Origin: Pedobacter kyungheensis | Lineage (GTDB): Bacteria > Bacteroidota > Bacteroidia > Sphingobacteriales > Sphingobacteriaceae | Direction of reading: 5' to 3' | Length of the DNA stretch: 64,000 bases | NCBI RefSeq assembly: GCF_000812965.1 | Contig: NZ_JSYN01000006.1 | Span: 1 to 64,000 of the forward strand | Part shown: positions 43,820 to 53,478 of the stretch, one piece after another | How positions within the stretch are numbered: the first letter of the stretch is position 1 | Layout: each line of letters opens with the position of its first letter | The notes under the pieces: generated by a model | Told to the model about the DNA's origin: nothing | What the model saw: the letters and a program-made list of their open reading frames with translations, nothing else | Database searches by the model: none | Translations under genes and position numbers: made by a program

Positions 43820-44326
43820 ATGATAGATCAAAATTATAGGTGGTATCCGGTTTATACCCATTCGAGGGCTGAAAAAAAAGCATACGAAGAATTGAACAGG
43901 AAAGCCATTTTGGCCTATCTACCGCTAAAAAAGACGGTTAAACAATGGAGCGATCGTAAAAAAATCGTGGAGGAGCCTCTGATTAAATCTTATCTGTTTG
44001 CTTATATCTCGGCTAAAGAATATGCAGAAGTATTAATGACGAATGGCATTGCCAGGTTTATTTATTTTTCGGGCAAAATCGCATCTATTCCCGATCAGCA
44101 AATTAATGACCTGAAACTTTTACTGGCCACAGATGCGGATTTGGAAGTAATTGATTACGACATTAAAGCGGGCGAAAGGGTATTAATTAAAGCAGGTCCT
44201 TTTAAAGGAATGATTGCCGAACTGGTATCGGTACAAAATAAACAACGTATTGTATTGCGTTTACAAAATATGGGTTATTCTATCAATATCAATACCTCGG
44301 TGGCTTTTGTTGAGCCGCTCTTATAG
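43820..44326 (+). CDS. NusG-like transcription antiterminator (UpxY/RfaH type)
   Basis: A 168-residue NusG paralogue. The NGN domain starts WYPVYTHSRAEKKAYEEL and includes LPLKKTVKQWSDRKK; a short KOW segment ends it (GERVLIKAGPFKGMIAEL). Relatives such as UpxY, LoaP and RfaH keep RNA polymerase going through long polysaccharide operons. Its place after wzc and before the long run of glycosyltransferases suits that job. It starts with ATG; the 94-base gap before it holds GGTTAACTG twice. Confidence 0.85.
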   Translation: MIDQNYRWYPVYTHSRAEKKAYEELNRKAILAYLPLKKTVKQWSDRKKIVEEPLIKSYLFAYISAKEYAEVLMTNGIARFIYFSGKIASIPDQQINDLKLLLATDADLEVIDYDIKAGERVLIKAGPFKGMIAELVSVQNKQRIVLRLQNMGYSININTSVAFVEPLL

Positions 44327-44518
44327 ATTTGAGAGGTTAGAATGTAGATATGAGACAGAATAACTCAAATACTAATTAAGAAAACGTTGGAGCTTTATGC
44401 TTCAGCATTATTCATAAAAATAAATAGTCAGTCATTTTTTAAAATAAAATGTGACTGAGGGGGCGAAGCTGTATCTGGTGCAGATTGAAAAGCATAAAAA
44501 TTCGTCGGAAAAAAGAAT

Positions 44519-46306
44519 ATGTGTCGCATAGCAGGCATTATTAACAGCAAAAATTCTTTAGAAAAGGTAAATGGTCAAGTGAAAGCCATGTGTGATAGCA
44601 TGCAGCATGGTGGCCCTGACGATTATGGCATTTATACCGCACAAAAAGAATCTGTTTGTTTAGGTAACCGCCGTTTAGCCATTTTAGATCTTAGCAACAG
44701 TGGCCATCAACCTATGGTAAGCCATAAAGCAGATTTTGTAATTACCTATAATGGTGAGATTTACAATTATCAGCAAATCCGCACCGAGCTGATTAACCTG
44801 GGCTATATATTCAAAACACAAACCGATACCGAAGTTATATTGTATGCCTACCAACATTGGGGTGAAACTGCCTTTGGTAAGTTAGATGGCATTTTTGCCT
44901 TTTGCATTTTTGATAAACGCCAGCAATGTATCTATCTGGTCAGGGATCAAAACGGGATTAAACCTTTATATTATCATTTTGACCAGGAAACCTTAACTTT
45001 TGCATCAGAGGTTAAAGCCTTTAAACATGCTGGTATTTATCAGGAAAACAGTAACTGGAAAATCTATTATCTTGCGTTCGGTCATATCCCTGAGCCCTAC
45101 ACCACAATTAAAGGTGTTTGCAGTTTAGGCAAAGGTTCATTTTTGAAATACAACCTCAGAAATGCCAAACATTTTACCCAATCCTATCACGAGTTCGAAA
45201 ATACCACTTATATCCGCAATGAAGATTATGCTGTTGATCAAATCCGCGAGCAACTGAATAATTCGATCAGGCAACAAATGATTTCGGATGTGAATATAGG
45301 CGTGCTCTTTAGCGGTGGGCTCGACTCAAGCATCATTACCATTTTGGCCAACCAGTTCGATAGCAAAAAATTATCCTGCATTTCGGCCAATTTTAACGAA
45401 ATAGATTTTTCTGAACAAAAACAACGTAGCAGCTTATTGCAAAAAATAGATGCGCATAAAATTGAACGTTTAATTACGTACCGGGATTTCGTACAAAATT
45501 TCGAAACGGTCTTAAGCAGTATGGATCAGCCTACCAACGATGGGATTAATACCTGGTTTGTATGCAAAGCAGCAAAAGAAAATGGTATAAAAGTAGTGCT
45601 CTCAGGTTTGGGTGCAGATGAGCTTTTTGGTGGCTATCCGTCTTTTGATCGCATTCACAAAATACAGAATTTAAACTGGCTGAGCAAAAGTGTTTTGAGG
45701 AGCATGCGTTTCGCTAACAATACCAGGTTTAAGCGTCTGTATTACCTCAGCCTCAACTCCCCTATTGGCGAATATCTTTGTTTAAGAGGCGTTTATTCGC
45801 CTGATGTAATTGCCGATTTGCTCGATATTGACATGAAAACGGTGATCGATTGCCTGGAGGAGATTCCCATTCAATCCGGAATTAAAAAAACCAGCAATGA
45901 AACCCGGGCCAGCTGGTTTGAGTTTAATATGTACATGCAAAACCAGCTGTTAAAAGATACTGACTTTATGAGCATGAGCCATGGTGTTGAAGTGCGTGTA
46001 CCTTTTCTTGATATTAACTTCGTAAAACTGGTGCTTTCTATCTCTAACGAAATTAAATTCAGTTATGAGCAGAAAAAGAAATTGCTGGTAGAAGCATATA
46101 AGGAAGATTTGCCAGCAGAAACCTGGAAAAGGTCTAAAATGGGCTTTACTTTCCCATTTCAGGAGTGGATGCGTAAAAACAGCGACATTGCGGATCCATC
46201 GCGCTACACCAATAAACGGGCAAAAACGCTGATGCAAAACTTTGCTGAAAATAAATTGCACTGGAGTTCGGCACTGGCTTTATACAGAACCTACCATGCC
46301 AGTTAA
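44519..46306 (+). CDS. Asparagine synthase-like glutamine amidotransferase (AsnB family)
   Basis: A 595-residue class II amidotransferase plus ATP-dependent synthetase. The N-terminus MCRIAGI has the nucleophilic Cys2, and NGEIYNYQQIR and the Arg/Asn residues of the glutaminase site are present. The synthetase domain has the pyrophosphate loop FSGGLDSSII (about 264-273) and LSGLGADELFGGYP. In glycan loci such enzymes amidate a sugar acid or an amino sugar rather than making asparagine; which applies here is unknown. ATG at 44519 fixed by Cys2. Confidence 0.88.
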   Translation: MCRIAGIINSKNSLEKVNGQVKAMCDSMQHGGPDDYGIYTAQKESVCLGNRRLAILDLSNSGHQPMVSHKADFVITYNGEIYNYQQIRTELINLGYIFKTQTDTEVILYAYQHWGETAFGKLDGIFAFCIFDKRQQCIYLVRDQNGIKPLYYHFDQETLTFASEVKAFKHAGIYQENSNWKIYYLAFGHIPEPYTTIKGVCSLGKGSFLKYNLRNAKHFTQSYHEFENTTYIRNEDYAVDQIREQLNNSIRQQMISDVNIGVLFSGGLDSSIITILANQFDSKKLSCISANFNEIDFSEQKQRSSLLQKIDAHKIERLITYRDFVQNFETVLSSMDQPTNDGINTWFVCKAAKENGIKVVLSGLGADELFGGYPSFDRIHKIQNLNWLSKSVLRSMRFANNTRFKRLYYLSLNSPIGEYLCLRGVYSPDVIADLLDIDMKTVIDCLEEIPIQSGIKKTSNETRASWFEFNMYMQNQLLKDTDFMSMSHGVEVRVPFLDINFVKLVLSISNEIKFSYEQKKKLLVEAYKEDLPAETWKRSKMGFTFPFQEWMRKNSDIADPSRYTNKRAKTLMQNFAENKLHWSSALALYRTYHAS

Positions 46307-47447
46307 AGTTTTATTTTTAACACTTAAAACCTTTAGTTTAACTGGTGGCATTGAGAAAGTTTGCCGCAGCGTAAGCCGCGTTTTGTACGATTTAAGCGAA
46401 GAAGAAGTGGTACAGTCGACGGTATTTTCGATGTATGATAAGAATACCGATCGCGATTCGAGATACTTAAGCAAAAAACAATTTAAGGGTTTTGCAGGGA
46501 AACGGGAACGTTTTGTAGTAGAATCATTTCTGGCGGGTTTAAAGTCAGATGTAATTTTGCTGAGCCACATCCACCTCATCAATATTGTTTATTTCATCAA
46601 AAAAATACACCCCAACAAAAAAATTTACCTGCTGGCACACGGTATCGAAATCTGGAAGAAATTCTCGGATGCAAAGCTCAGGATGCTGAAACAACTCGAT
46701 AAAATTATTTGTGTAAGCGCATTCACTGCACAAAAGGTTATGGATCTGCACCATATTCCTGCAGAACGGATTGAAGTACTAAACAATTGCCTCGACCCTT
46801 TTTATCATCTTACTACTCAGTTTAAAAAACCACAGTTGTTATTAAACCGGTATAATTTAAGGGCTGAGGATATTATTTTGTTCTCCCTCTCCCGTTTATC
46901 CTCATCAGAAAAATATAAAGGTTACGACCATACCATCGGGTTATTACCAAAATTATTGGAAAAATTTCCTAACCTGGTTTATTTACTCGCCGGCAAATGG
47001 GATGTAGCAGAAAAGAAACGATTGGATGACCTGATAGATAAAAACAAGCTTCAAAACCACATCAAAATGATTGGTTTTATTGACGAGGCAGAGCTAACCG
47101 AACACTTTTTATTGTCCGATCTTTTTATTCTGCCCAGCAAAAAGGAAGGTTTCGGCATTGTATTTATAGAAGCAATGGCAAGTGGGCTCAGGGTAATTGC
47201 CGGCAATAAAGATGGTAGTGTAGATGCACTTCGTGGAGGGTCACTGGGGATGCTTGTCGATCCAGACGATCAACAAGGAATATTAACCAGCATCTGCTCG
47301 TTGCTTCGGCATGTACAAACACAACAGGAGAAAAAAAACCTTCAGGAAAAATGTATTCAGGCATTTGGATACCAACAATATCTCGAATCGATGCGTAAAC
47401 TGCTATTAAATAGAAAAATTAGTAATGCTGAGCTCGCAGAATGCTAA
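46296..47447 (+). CDS. Family 4 glycosyltransferase (GT-B)
   Basis: A 383-residue transferase. The start MPVKVLFLTLKTFSLTGGIE has the glycine-rich acceptor loop of GT4 enzymes, and the donor domain has LFSLSRLSSSEKYKGYD and the conserved PSKKEGFGIVFIEAMASGLR motif (E-x7-E type). The ATG at 46296 overlaps the AsnB end by 11 bases; an upstream ATG at 46242 gives an unlikely N-terminus. No transmembrane helix. Confidence 0.9.
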   Translation: MPVKVLFLTLKTFSLTGGIEKVCRSVSRVLYDLSEEEVVQSTVFSMYDKNTDRDSRYLSKKQFKGFAGKRERFVVESFLAGLKSDVILLSHIHLINIVYFIKKIHPNKKIYLLAHGIEIWKKFSDAKLRMLKQLDKIICVSAFTAQKVMDLHHIPAERIEVLNNCLDPFYHLTTQFKKPQLLLNRYNLRAEDIILFSLSRLSSSEKYKGYDHTIGLLPKLLEKFPNLVYLLAGKWDVAEKKRLDDLIDKNKLQNHIKMIGFIDEAELTEHFLLSDLFILPSKKEGFGIVFIEAMASGLRVIAGNKDGSVDALRGGSLGMLVDPDDQQGILTSICSLLRHVQTQQEKKNLQEKCIQAFGYQQYLESMRKLLLNRKISNAELAEC

Positions 47448-47510
47448 GCATTACTGGTTAGCGGTTAGAAAATGACAACATTGAAAACATGATGAATAAT
47501 CAGCATATTT

Positions 47511-48368
47511 ATGGTTAAGGAAGAACAAGATTGGACTATTGAGGCAAGTTCGTCGTTATTCGACCTGAAACTGAATGAAGTTTGGGCTTATCGCGATTTA
47601 CTGGTACTGTTGGTAAGGAGAGATTTTGTTTCTTTTTACAAACAGACCATATTAGGCCCCCTTTGGTTTTTTATACAGCCCTTATTTACCACCATTATTT
47701 TCACTTTTATCTTCGGTACCTTAGCAGGTATATCAACAGATGAATTGCCAAAACCCTTATTTTATATGGCAGGCATTACCGCCTGGAATTATTTTGCTGA
47801 TTGTTTAACCAAAACCTCATCGGTTTTTAAAGATAACGCTGGTATTTTTGGAAAGGTATATTTTCCAAGGTTAATTATGCCGCTCAGTATTGTGGTAAGC
47901 AATTTAGTACGTTTTGGAGTGCAACTGATTCTGTTCTTTCTCTTTATGGGTTATTTTTATTTTGCAAAAGGCGCTCATTTTCAACCGAGTTGGGCTATCC
48001 TTTTATTCCCACTAGTGGTTGTTTTAATGGCGTTGTTAGGATTAGGCTTAGGAATGATCATTTCGGCTATGACTACCAAATACCGCGATTTATCGTTCCT
48101 CATCAGCTTTGGGGTACAATTGCTCATGTACGCCACTACAGTGATCTACCCCCTATCTACAGCAATTGAGAAATACCCAAAATACAGTTGGCTCATTGAG
48201 TTTAACCCCATGACCAGTCTAATTGAGACCTTTAGATATGGTTTTTTAGGCAAAGGGGCCTTTAGCTGGGAATATTTGGGCTATACTTCTTTGATAACTA
48301 TTGTTATTTTATTGACAGGCATAGTTGTTTTCAATAAAGTAGAAAAGAATTTTGTTGATACTGTTTAA
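47511..48368 (+). CDS. ABC-2 type polysaccharide exporter permease (Wzm type)
   Basis: A 285-residue membrane protein with six hydrophobic segments. It has the N-terminal amphipathic stretch (LVRRDFVSFYKQTILGPLWF) of Wzm/TagG-type permeases and a cytoplasmic N-terminus. It pairs with the ATPase encoded 8 bases downstream to flip a lipid-linked glycan across the inner membrane. ATG at 47511. Confidence 0.92.
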   Translation: MVKEEQDWTIEASSSLFDLKLNEVWAYRDLLVLLVRRDFVSFYKQTILGPLWFFIQPLFTTIIFTFIFGTLAGISTDELPKPLFYMAGITAWNYFADCLTKTSSVFKDNAGIFGKVYFPRLIMPLSIVVSNLVRFGVQLILFFLFMGYFYFAKGAHFQPSWAILLFPLVVVLMALLGLGLGMIISAMTTKYRDLSFLISFGVQLLMYATTVIYPLSTAIEKYPKYSWLIEFNPMTSLIETFRYGFLGKGAFSWEYLGYTSLITIVILLTGIVVFNKVEKNFVDTV

Positions 48369-48376
48369 CCCAATCC

Positions 48377-49630
48377 ATGTCGAAAAATATTGCGATTAAA
48401 GTAGAAAACCTGAGCAAAGCCTACCAATTGGGACAAATAGGGACTGGAACAATTAGTCGTGATTTAGAACGCTGGTATGCCCGTATTCGTGGTAAAGAAG
48501 ATCCTTTTCTACGCATTGGCGAAAGCAATGATCAAAATATTAAAAGCGAAAGCAATATGGTTTGGAGCTTGAAAGACATCAATTTTGAAATTGAGCAGGG
48601 AGATGCGGTTGGCATTATTGGCAGAAATGGTGCAGGGAAAAGTACTTTACTTAAAATATTAAGCAAAGTAACTGCTCCTAGTACTGGCAAAATCTCTGGC
48701 AAGGGTCGCATTGCGAGTTTATTAGAAGTAGGCACGGGTTTCCATCCAGAGTTAAGCGGGAGAGAAAATATTTTTTTAAATGGTGCCATTTTAGGCATGC
48801 GCAAAAAGGAAATTCAACGCAAATTAGATGAAATTGTTGATTTTGCTGGAATTGAACGTTATTTAGATACACCAGTAAAGCGCTACAGTAGCGGCATGTA
48901 CGTACGGTTGGCCTTTGCCGTAGCTGCGCATTTAGAAAGTGAAATATTGATAGTAGATGAGGTTTTGGCTGTAGGTGATGCCGAATTCCAGAAAAAATGC
49001 CTCGGGAAAATGGGTGAAGTGAGTAAGGGTGAAGGACGAACAGTATTGTTTGTTAGTCACAATATGGATGCGGTTTCCGCGCTCTGCCAAAAAGGGATTG
49101 TATTGCAAAATGGCAGAAAACAAATCAGCTCAGCTGTAGAAGAAGCCATTAATATTTATCAAGAATTTAGTCAAAATGAGGTTTTGCTTTGGGAAAGCAC
49201 CAACGAAAACCATTCGCCAAGATTTGAATCCGTTGCTATAGATATTACCGGAAATCAACCATATCTAACACTTAATATTAATGCCCGCCTTGTTTCAGAT
49301 CAAAAATATGCTCCAGCATTTATTACTTTCGACATTAAAGATGATCGTGGCAAAACCATTATCCAATCGATGCCATCAGCTACTCCTTTTATACAAATAA
49401 ACCAAGGTACTGCCAATCTCGACTTAAAAGTTGAGCTCACTGGGCTAGTTCCTGGCTTTTACAGCCTAAGTCCTTGGATAGGCCCACAAAATACCGTTAC
49501 ATATAATAGACAAGAAGATATTTTAGTATTTGAAATTGCGCAAAACCCGACTAAAAACCGCGTGTTCCCATATCATAAAAGTGATGGTTTTATTTCGGCA
49601 CCTACTTCTATCCAGATTAGCTACAGCTAA
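48377..49630 (+). CDS. ABC exporter ATPase with C-terminal glycan-binding domain (Wzt type)
   Basis: A 417-residue ATPase. Walker A GRNGAGKST lies near 83-91, the signature is in RYSSGMYVRLAFAVA, and Walker B ILIVDEVLAVGD. The NBD is followed by about 130 residues of beta structure (about 285-417) typical of Wzt carboxyl domains, which recognise the finished non-reducing end of the glycan. Presence of this domain suggests that export is coupled to chain-end modification such as methylation; two methyltransferases follow in the cluster. Confidence 0.92.
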   Translation: MSKNIAIKVENLSKAYQLGQIGTGTISRDLERWYARIRGKEDPFLRIGESNDQNIKSESNMVWSLKDINFEIEQGDAVGIIGRNGAGKSTLLKILSKVTAPSTGKISGKGRIASLLEVGTGFHPELSGRENIFLNGAILGMRKKEIQRKLDEIVDFAGIERYLDTPVKRYSSGMYVRLAFAVAAHLESEILIVDEVLAVGDAEFQKKCLGKMGEVSKGEGRTVLFVSHNMDAVSALCQKGIVLQNGRKQISSAVEEAINIYQEFSQNEVLLWESTNENHSPRFESVAIDITGNQPYLTLNINARLVSDQKYAPAFITFDIKDDRGKTIIQSMPSATPFIQINQGTANLDLKVELTGLVPGFYSLSPWIGPQNTVTYNRQEDILVFEIAQNPTKNRVFPYHKSDGFISAPTSIQISYS

Positions 49631-49634
49631 ATCA

Positions 49635-50657
49635 ATGAAATTGATCATCTCCATCATAATTCCAACATTTAACCGGGCAAACCAATTAACAGTCACACTG
49701 GCCAGCTTGGCTAAACAAGACTGGCATATACCCGCTGAAGTAATTGTTGTAGACAATGGTTCGACCGATGATACCAAAACAGTTGTTGAAAAATTCGTGG
49801 TTCAAATTCCAAACCTGATTTATCGATACGATGCAATGCCTGGCTTACTTACAGGCCGACACCATGGAGCCGATATAGCAAGAGGCGAAATATTGTGTTT
49901 TTTAGATGATGATATAATACTCAATCAGGGATACTTAAAAAATCTTGCCGAAACTTTTTTAAACGACAAGAATCTGCATCTGGCAACTGGCCCTTGCTTA
50001 CCAAATTACGAAGTTGAACCACCACAATGGCTTGCTCATTTTTGGCAGCGTAGCCATTCAGGGCAGTATTGTGGTTGGCTAAGCCTACTCGATTTTGGCG
50101 ATAGTGAAATAGAGATAGATCCCAACTTTGTTTGGGGGCTTAATTTCTGTATCCGTAAAAAGACCCTTATCTATTTAGGTGGCTTTCATCCAGATTGTAT
50201 CCCCGATAGGCTGCAGCAATATCAAGGCGATGGAGAAACTGGACTAACCTTAAAGGCCATTGAAAAAGGGTTAAAAGCAAAATACATCCCTGGCTTAATG
50301 CTTTACCATCATGTTTCTAAGCATAGGTTAACTATCGAATATTTTAAAAAAAGAGCCTTTTACCAAGGAGTATGTAATTCTTATACTGATTTAAGAAAGC
50401 AACCATCAAAAACTTTAACAAAACCGGCAAACTTTAGACACCGCATTCATCCATACTATCAATGGGTAAAGCGCTTATTCGTTGCCCACCCTACTAACAA
50501 AAATATTTCTCCAAAAATAAAAGCACTTATAGATAATCTAGCAGCAGCAGAAAAATCAGGCTATCATTTTCATCAAACTCATTTTAGCCGCGAAGCTGAA
50601 GTAAGAAAATGGGTATTAAAAAACGATTATTGGGATTATCAACTTCCATCTACATGA
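49635..50657 (+). CDS. Family 2 glycosyltransferase
   Basis: A 340-residue GT-A enzyme. The start MKLIISIIIPTFNRANQL and VVDNGSTDDTK are classic; the metal site is FLDDDI (DDD) and a later Gly-Asp-Gly-Glu-Thr fits the acceptor base position. The ATG at 49635 is 4 bases after the Wzt stop; an upstream ATG at 49530 would overlap Wzt by 100 bases and is rejected. Confidence 0.9.
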   Translation: MKLIISIIIPTFNRANQLTVTLASLAKQDWHIPAEVIVVDNGSTDDTKTVVEKFVVQIPNLIYRYDAMPGLLTGRHHGADIARGEILCFLDDDIILNQGYLKNLAETFLNDKNLHLATGPCLPNYEVEPPQWLAHFWQRSHSGQYCGWLSLLDFGDSEIEIDPNFVWGLNFCIRKKTLIYLGGFHPDCIPDRLQQYQGDGETGLTLKAIEKGLKAKYIPGLMLYHHVSKHRLTIEYFKKRAFYQGVCNSYTDLRKQPSKTLTKPANFRHRIHPYYQWVKRLFVAHPTNKNISPKIKALIDNLAAAEKSGYHFHQTHFSREAEVRKWVLKNDYWDYQLPST

Positions 50658-51604
50658 AAAAATCGCCGCAGATAACTTTTTTTATGCTTGTTACCGACAG
50701 AGACTGCATCATTGCAGATTTTGCTATAAAAAGTTACAACAAAATTTACCATCGGAATCAAGCTTTTGGAGGAAAAGATTTCGTTTTATACATTTATCTG
50801 AATAACCTCTCTGAAGAAAATAAAACCTATTATTTAGAAAAATGGGCAAATTATCCTTACACTAACTTGTATGATAACACAGGAAAGCTTAATAGTTTGG
50901 CTGAAAAACCTTATCCCGGACAGATGGTAACTTCTCCAGAGGGGATTAGCCGGCAGGTTGAAGGTTATAATGAGCTTTGTGATGAACTTTGGACAACAGA
51001 ACTAAAAAAAATAGACACACCATATATTGCCACCGTAGATGCTGATTTTGAAATATTGAATGCAGACTTTTACTTCTACCTTATCAGTCAGCTATCTAAA
51101 AACCCATCATTAATTGGAGCAAGCACTTGCTACAGTGCAACAAGCCCACAACCTATTTATGACAGCTATAGTAACAGAAAAATAATATTACAAGAGCGAA
51201 ATCATACTTGGTTCTGTATTTACAAACTCGAGGCATTTAATCTCTGTAATGGTTCTCACTATTATTATGAAGAAATAGACAGTAGTAATCAAATAGTAGC
51301 ATACGATTCTGCGGCATATTTCCAGCAACACTTGCGAAAAAAAGGCTTCAATTTTATCCACTGCCCTGTATTTTATTACAACTCATACATACACTATGGA
51401 GCAGCATCGAAGAACAAAACGCTTAATAGAACAAATATAAGCTATTACAGAAATGCATTTCTTTTAACTTCCAAGGGTATTTTCAGAGGAAACACTTTAT
51501 TTTCGAAAATGACAAACAAATTGATCAGAAAGATAGCAACCCCCCTTTTCAAAAACTACCTAGATAGGAAAAATTACGAAAGAAGTACTTACATTACAGC
51601 TTAA
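50654..51604 (+). CDS. Putative GT-A glycosyltransferase, family not recognised
   Basis: A 316-residue protein with the pattern of a nucleotide-sugar transferase: an N-terminal beta-alpha region (TFFMLVTDRDCIIADFAI) and a likely metal-binding ATVDADFEIL (Asp-Ala-Asp). A Tyr/His-rich middle (NGSHYYYEE) and a His-Tyr-Gly-Ala motif near 270 are not typical of GT2. It begins with ATGA overlap to the previous gene. I do not recognise a named family; the assignment rests on the DxD-like motif and neighbours. Confidence 0.55.
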   Translation: MKKSPQITFFMLVTDRDCIIADFAIKSYNKIYHRNQAFGGKDFVLYIYLNNLSEENKTYYLEKWANYPYTNLYDNTGKLNSLAEKPYPGQMVTSPEGISRQVEGYNELCDELWTTELKKIDTPYIATVDADFEILNADFYFYLISQLSKNPSLIGASTCYSATSPQPIYDSYSNRKIILQERNHTWFCIYKLEAFNLCNGSHYYYEEIDSSNQIVAYDSAAYFQQHLRKKGFNFIHCPVFYYNSYIHYGAASKNKTLNRTNISYYRNAFLLTSKGIFRGNTLFSKMTNKLIRKIATPLFKNYLDRKNYERSTYITA

Positions 51605-51612
51605 AAACAGCC

Positions 51613-52278
51613 ATGTTCGGCATCAAAAAAGTATTAAAAAGATTTAAAAAAGTTAGAGAACTAACTAGCTTAACCCAGTGTAATAGCTTAAATGATGTAG
51701 CTTTTTATCTCATTAATAAATACAAAATAGATAGCTTCTGCTTCTTAGAAATAGGTGTATTTAAGGGAGATAATGCTATTGCTTTAATTAGCTGGCTTAA
51801 AACCTTTTTTAGCCTGAACCTAAATTATATAGGTTTTGACCTATTTGATGAAATAACATACTTGGAAGAACACTATCCTGAAGATTATAAAGCATACAAT
51901 CTGGCTGATTTTCCTTACTGGGAATTTGAATCAGGTGCGCATAGCTTTGCTAAGGTTAGTGAGAAACTAAGCCAGGTTATTACACCACATGTGTATGAGC
52001 TTGTTAAAGGCGATACTATCATTACACTTCCTGCATATATTAAAACAAATTCAAAAAAAATAGACTTAATTTATGTTGATGGCTGCCACGATTACAGTGT
52101 TGTAAAAGAAGATTGGAAAAACTGCGAAACCTTGTTCGCGGCCAACCCAAAACTTATAATTGCTTTTGATGATTTTAGCTATCCAGGTGTAAAAACTGTT
52201 TATGAAACAATTATTTCATCTGGTCAGTACAATGTGCACTTATTGAACGAAAATCAGTTTATTGTATATATAAAATAA
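51613..52278 (+). CDS. Class I SAM-dependent methyltransferase (Methyltransf_24 type)
   Basis: A 221-residue protein. The SAM motif I variant FLEIGVFKGDNAIAL is at about 37-51, the acidic loop NYIGFDLFDE follows, and IDLIYVDGCHDYSVVKEDW is the TylF/macrocin-like signature (Asp and His near the metal site). It probably O-methylates a sugar in the growing chain. Starts with ATG nine bases after the previous stop. Confidence 0.75.
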   Translation: MFGIKKVLKRFKKVRELTSLTQCNSLNDVAFYLINKYKIDSFCFLEIGVFKGDNAIALISWLKTFFSLNLNYIGFDLFDEITYLEEHYPEDYKAYNLADFPYWEFESGAHSFAKVSEKLSQVITPHVYELVKGDTIITLPAYIKTNSKKIDLIYVDGCHDYSVVKEDWKNCETLFAANPKLIIAFDDFSYPGVKTVYETIISSGQYNVHLLNENQFIVYIK

Positions 52279-52289
52279 AAAATTCAGAA

Positions 52290-52718
52290 ATGATAGTCCA
52301 AGTATACCACCAATCTAAGCTACTAGCTGTCATTGTGAGGGCACAGTTTAAAAAAGACGGTATCGAATTTTTTACCCCTGGAGATTTTTCCCAGCAATTA
52401 GGCTACATGAACAGGCCTAAGGGATACATTATCGCCCCCCATGTTCATAATTTGGTGGAGCGCAAAGTTACCTTAACTCAAGAAGTACTCTATATCAAAT
52501 CGGGTAAAGTTCGCGTTGATTTTTATGATGATGAACGCAATTATCTGGAAAGCAGAATTGTTAACACCGGAGATGTAATTTTATTGGCTGCCGGCGGACA
52601 TGGTTTTGAAATGCTGGAAAGCTCAGAAATGATCGAAATTAAACAGGGACCATACTGTGGCGATGAAGACAAGGTAAGATTCGACCATAAGCCCAATAAA
52701 ATTAATATTACCTCTTAA
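52290..52718 (+). CDS. Cupin-fold protein of glycan loci
   Basis: A 142-residue protein with the cupin motif pattern: APHVHNL, then EVLYIKSGKVRVDFY (motif 1 with Glu) and GDVILLAAGGHGFE (motif 2 with His). The end KQGPYCGDEDKVRF is kept in proteins found next to DegT-type aminotransferases and methyltransferases in such loci. A sugar isomerase, epimerase or regulatory role is possible; the sequence does not decide. It is unlike the FdtA/QdtA ketoisomerases in detail. Confidence 0.6.
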   Translation: MIVQVYHQSKLLAVIVRAQFKKDGIEFFTPGDFSQQLGYMNRPKGYIIAPHVHNLVERKVTLTQEVLYIKSGKVRVDFYDDERNYLESRIVNTGDVILLAAGGHGFEMLESSEMIEIKQGPYCGDEDKVRFDHKPNKINITS

Positions 52719-52722
52719 AATA

Positions 52723-53475
52723 ATGCTGCAAAATTTTAGGCTCTATAGTCAATACTACGATCTTTTGTATAAAGATAAAGATTATGCTCTTGAAACCGAT
52801 TATATTGATCAGCTTATCAAACAATATAAGCCGAAAAGCAAAAACGTGCTTGAACTGGGCTCTGGAACCGGAAGGCATGCTAATCTCTTTTCCCAAAACG
52901 GATATCATGTTTACGGAATCGAACGCAGTTCCGAAATGGTTAATATTGCCAATCAAAGTAAGCGCGAAAATATTGAATTTCAGGTTTCGGACATTAGCGC
53001 TTTTGAAGTGAATAAGCAATTCGATATTGCATTGTCATTATTTCATGTAATCAGTTATTTAAATAGTAACCAAGATTTAATTCTTACCTTTCAAAATGTG
53101 TATAGGTACTTAAATAAGGGCGGATTATTTATTTTTGATGTTTGGCACAGTGCCGCGGTGCATGCCTTAATTCCTGAAAAACGGACGAAACAGCTTAGCA
53201 ATGGGAAGATCAGTGTAATTAGAAATGCAAATCCAATAATTTATCCAGAGCAAAATGTTGTAGAGGTAAACTACGATATAGAAGTTACTGACTTAAAATC
53301 AGGAACTAAAACCGTCTTTACCGAAAAACACCCCATGCGCCATTTTAGCAAACCAGAAATAGAACTTTTGGCTTTCGCTACACAATTCGAAATTTTACAT
53401 TCGGAAGAATTTTTAACCAAAGCGATTCCTTCAGAAGATACTTGGGGCGTGTGCTACATTCTTAAAAAAATTTAA
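52723..53475 (+). CDS. Class I SAM-dependent methyltransferase
   Basis: A 250-residue methyltransferase. SAM motif I VLELGSGTGRHANLF is at about 42-56, YGIERSSEMVNIA follows, DIALSLFHVISYL is motif II, and GGLFIFDVWHS is motif III. The start matches enzymes adjoining aminotransferases in sugar pathways (for example N-methylation of an aminosugar). It starts 4 bases after the cupin and 3 bases before the aminotransferase, so these three and the previous gene form one block. Confidence 0.82.
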   Translation: MLQNFRLYSQYYDLLYKDKDYALETDYIDQLIKQYKPKSKNVLELGSGTGRHANLFSQNGYHVYGIERSSEMVNIANQSKRENIEFQVSDISAFEVNKQFDIALSLFHVISYLNSNQDLILTFQNVYRYLNKGGLFIFDVWHSAAVHALIPEKRTKQLSNGKISVIRNANPIIYPEQNVVEVNYDIEVTDLKSGTKTVFTEKHPMRHFSKPEIELLAFATQFEILHSEEFLTKAIPSEDTWGVCYILKKI

Positions 53476-53478
53476 TAC

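Noticed and set aside
49530..49634. N-terminal extension of the GT2 protein from an upstream ATG
   Set aside because: It would overlap the end of the Wzt gene by 100 bases and gives a Lys/Arg/Leu leader unlike the family; the ATG at 49635 begins exactly at the first beta strand.
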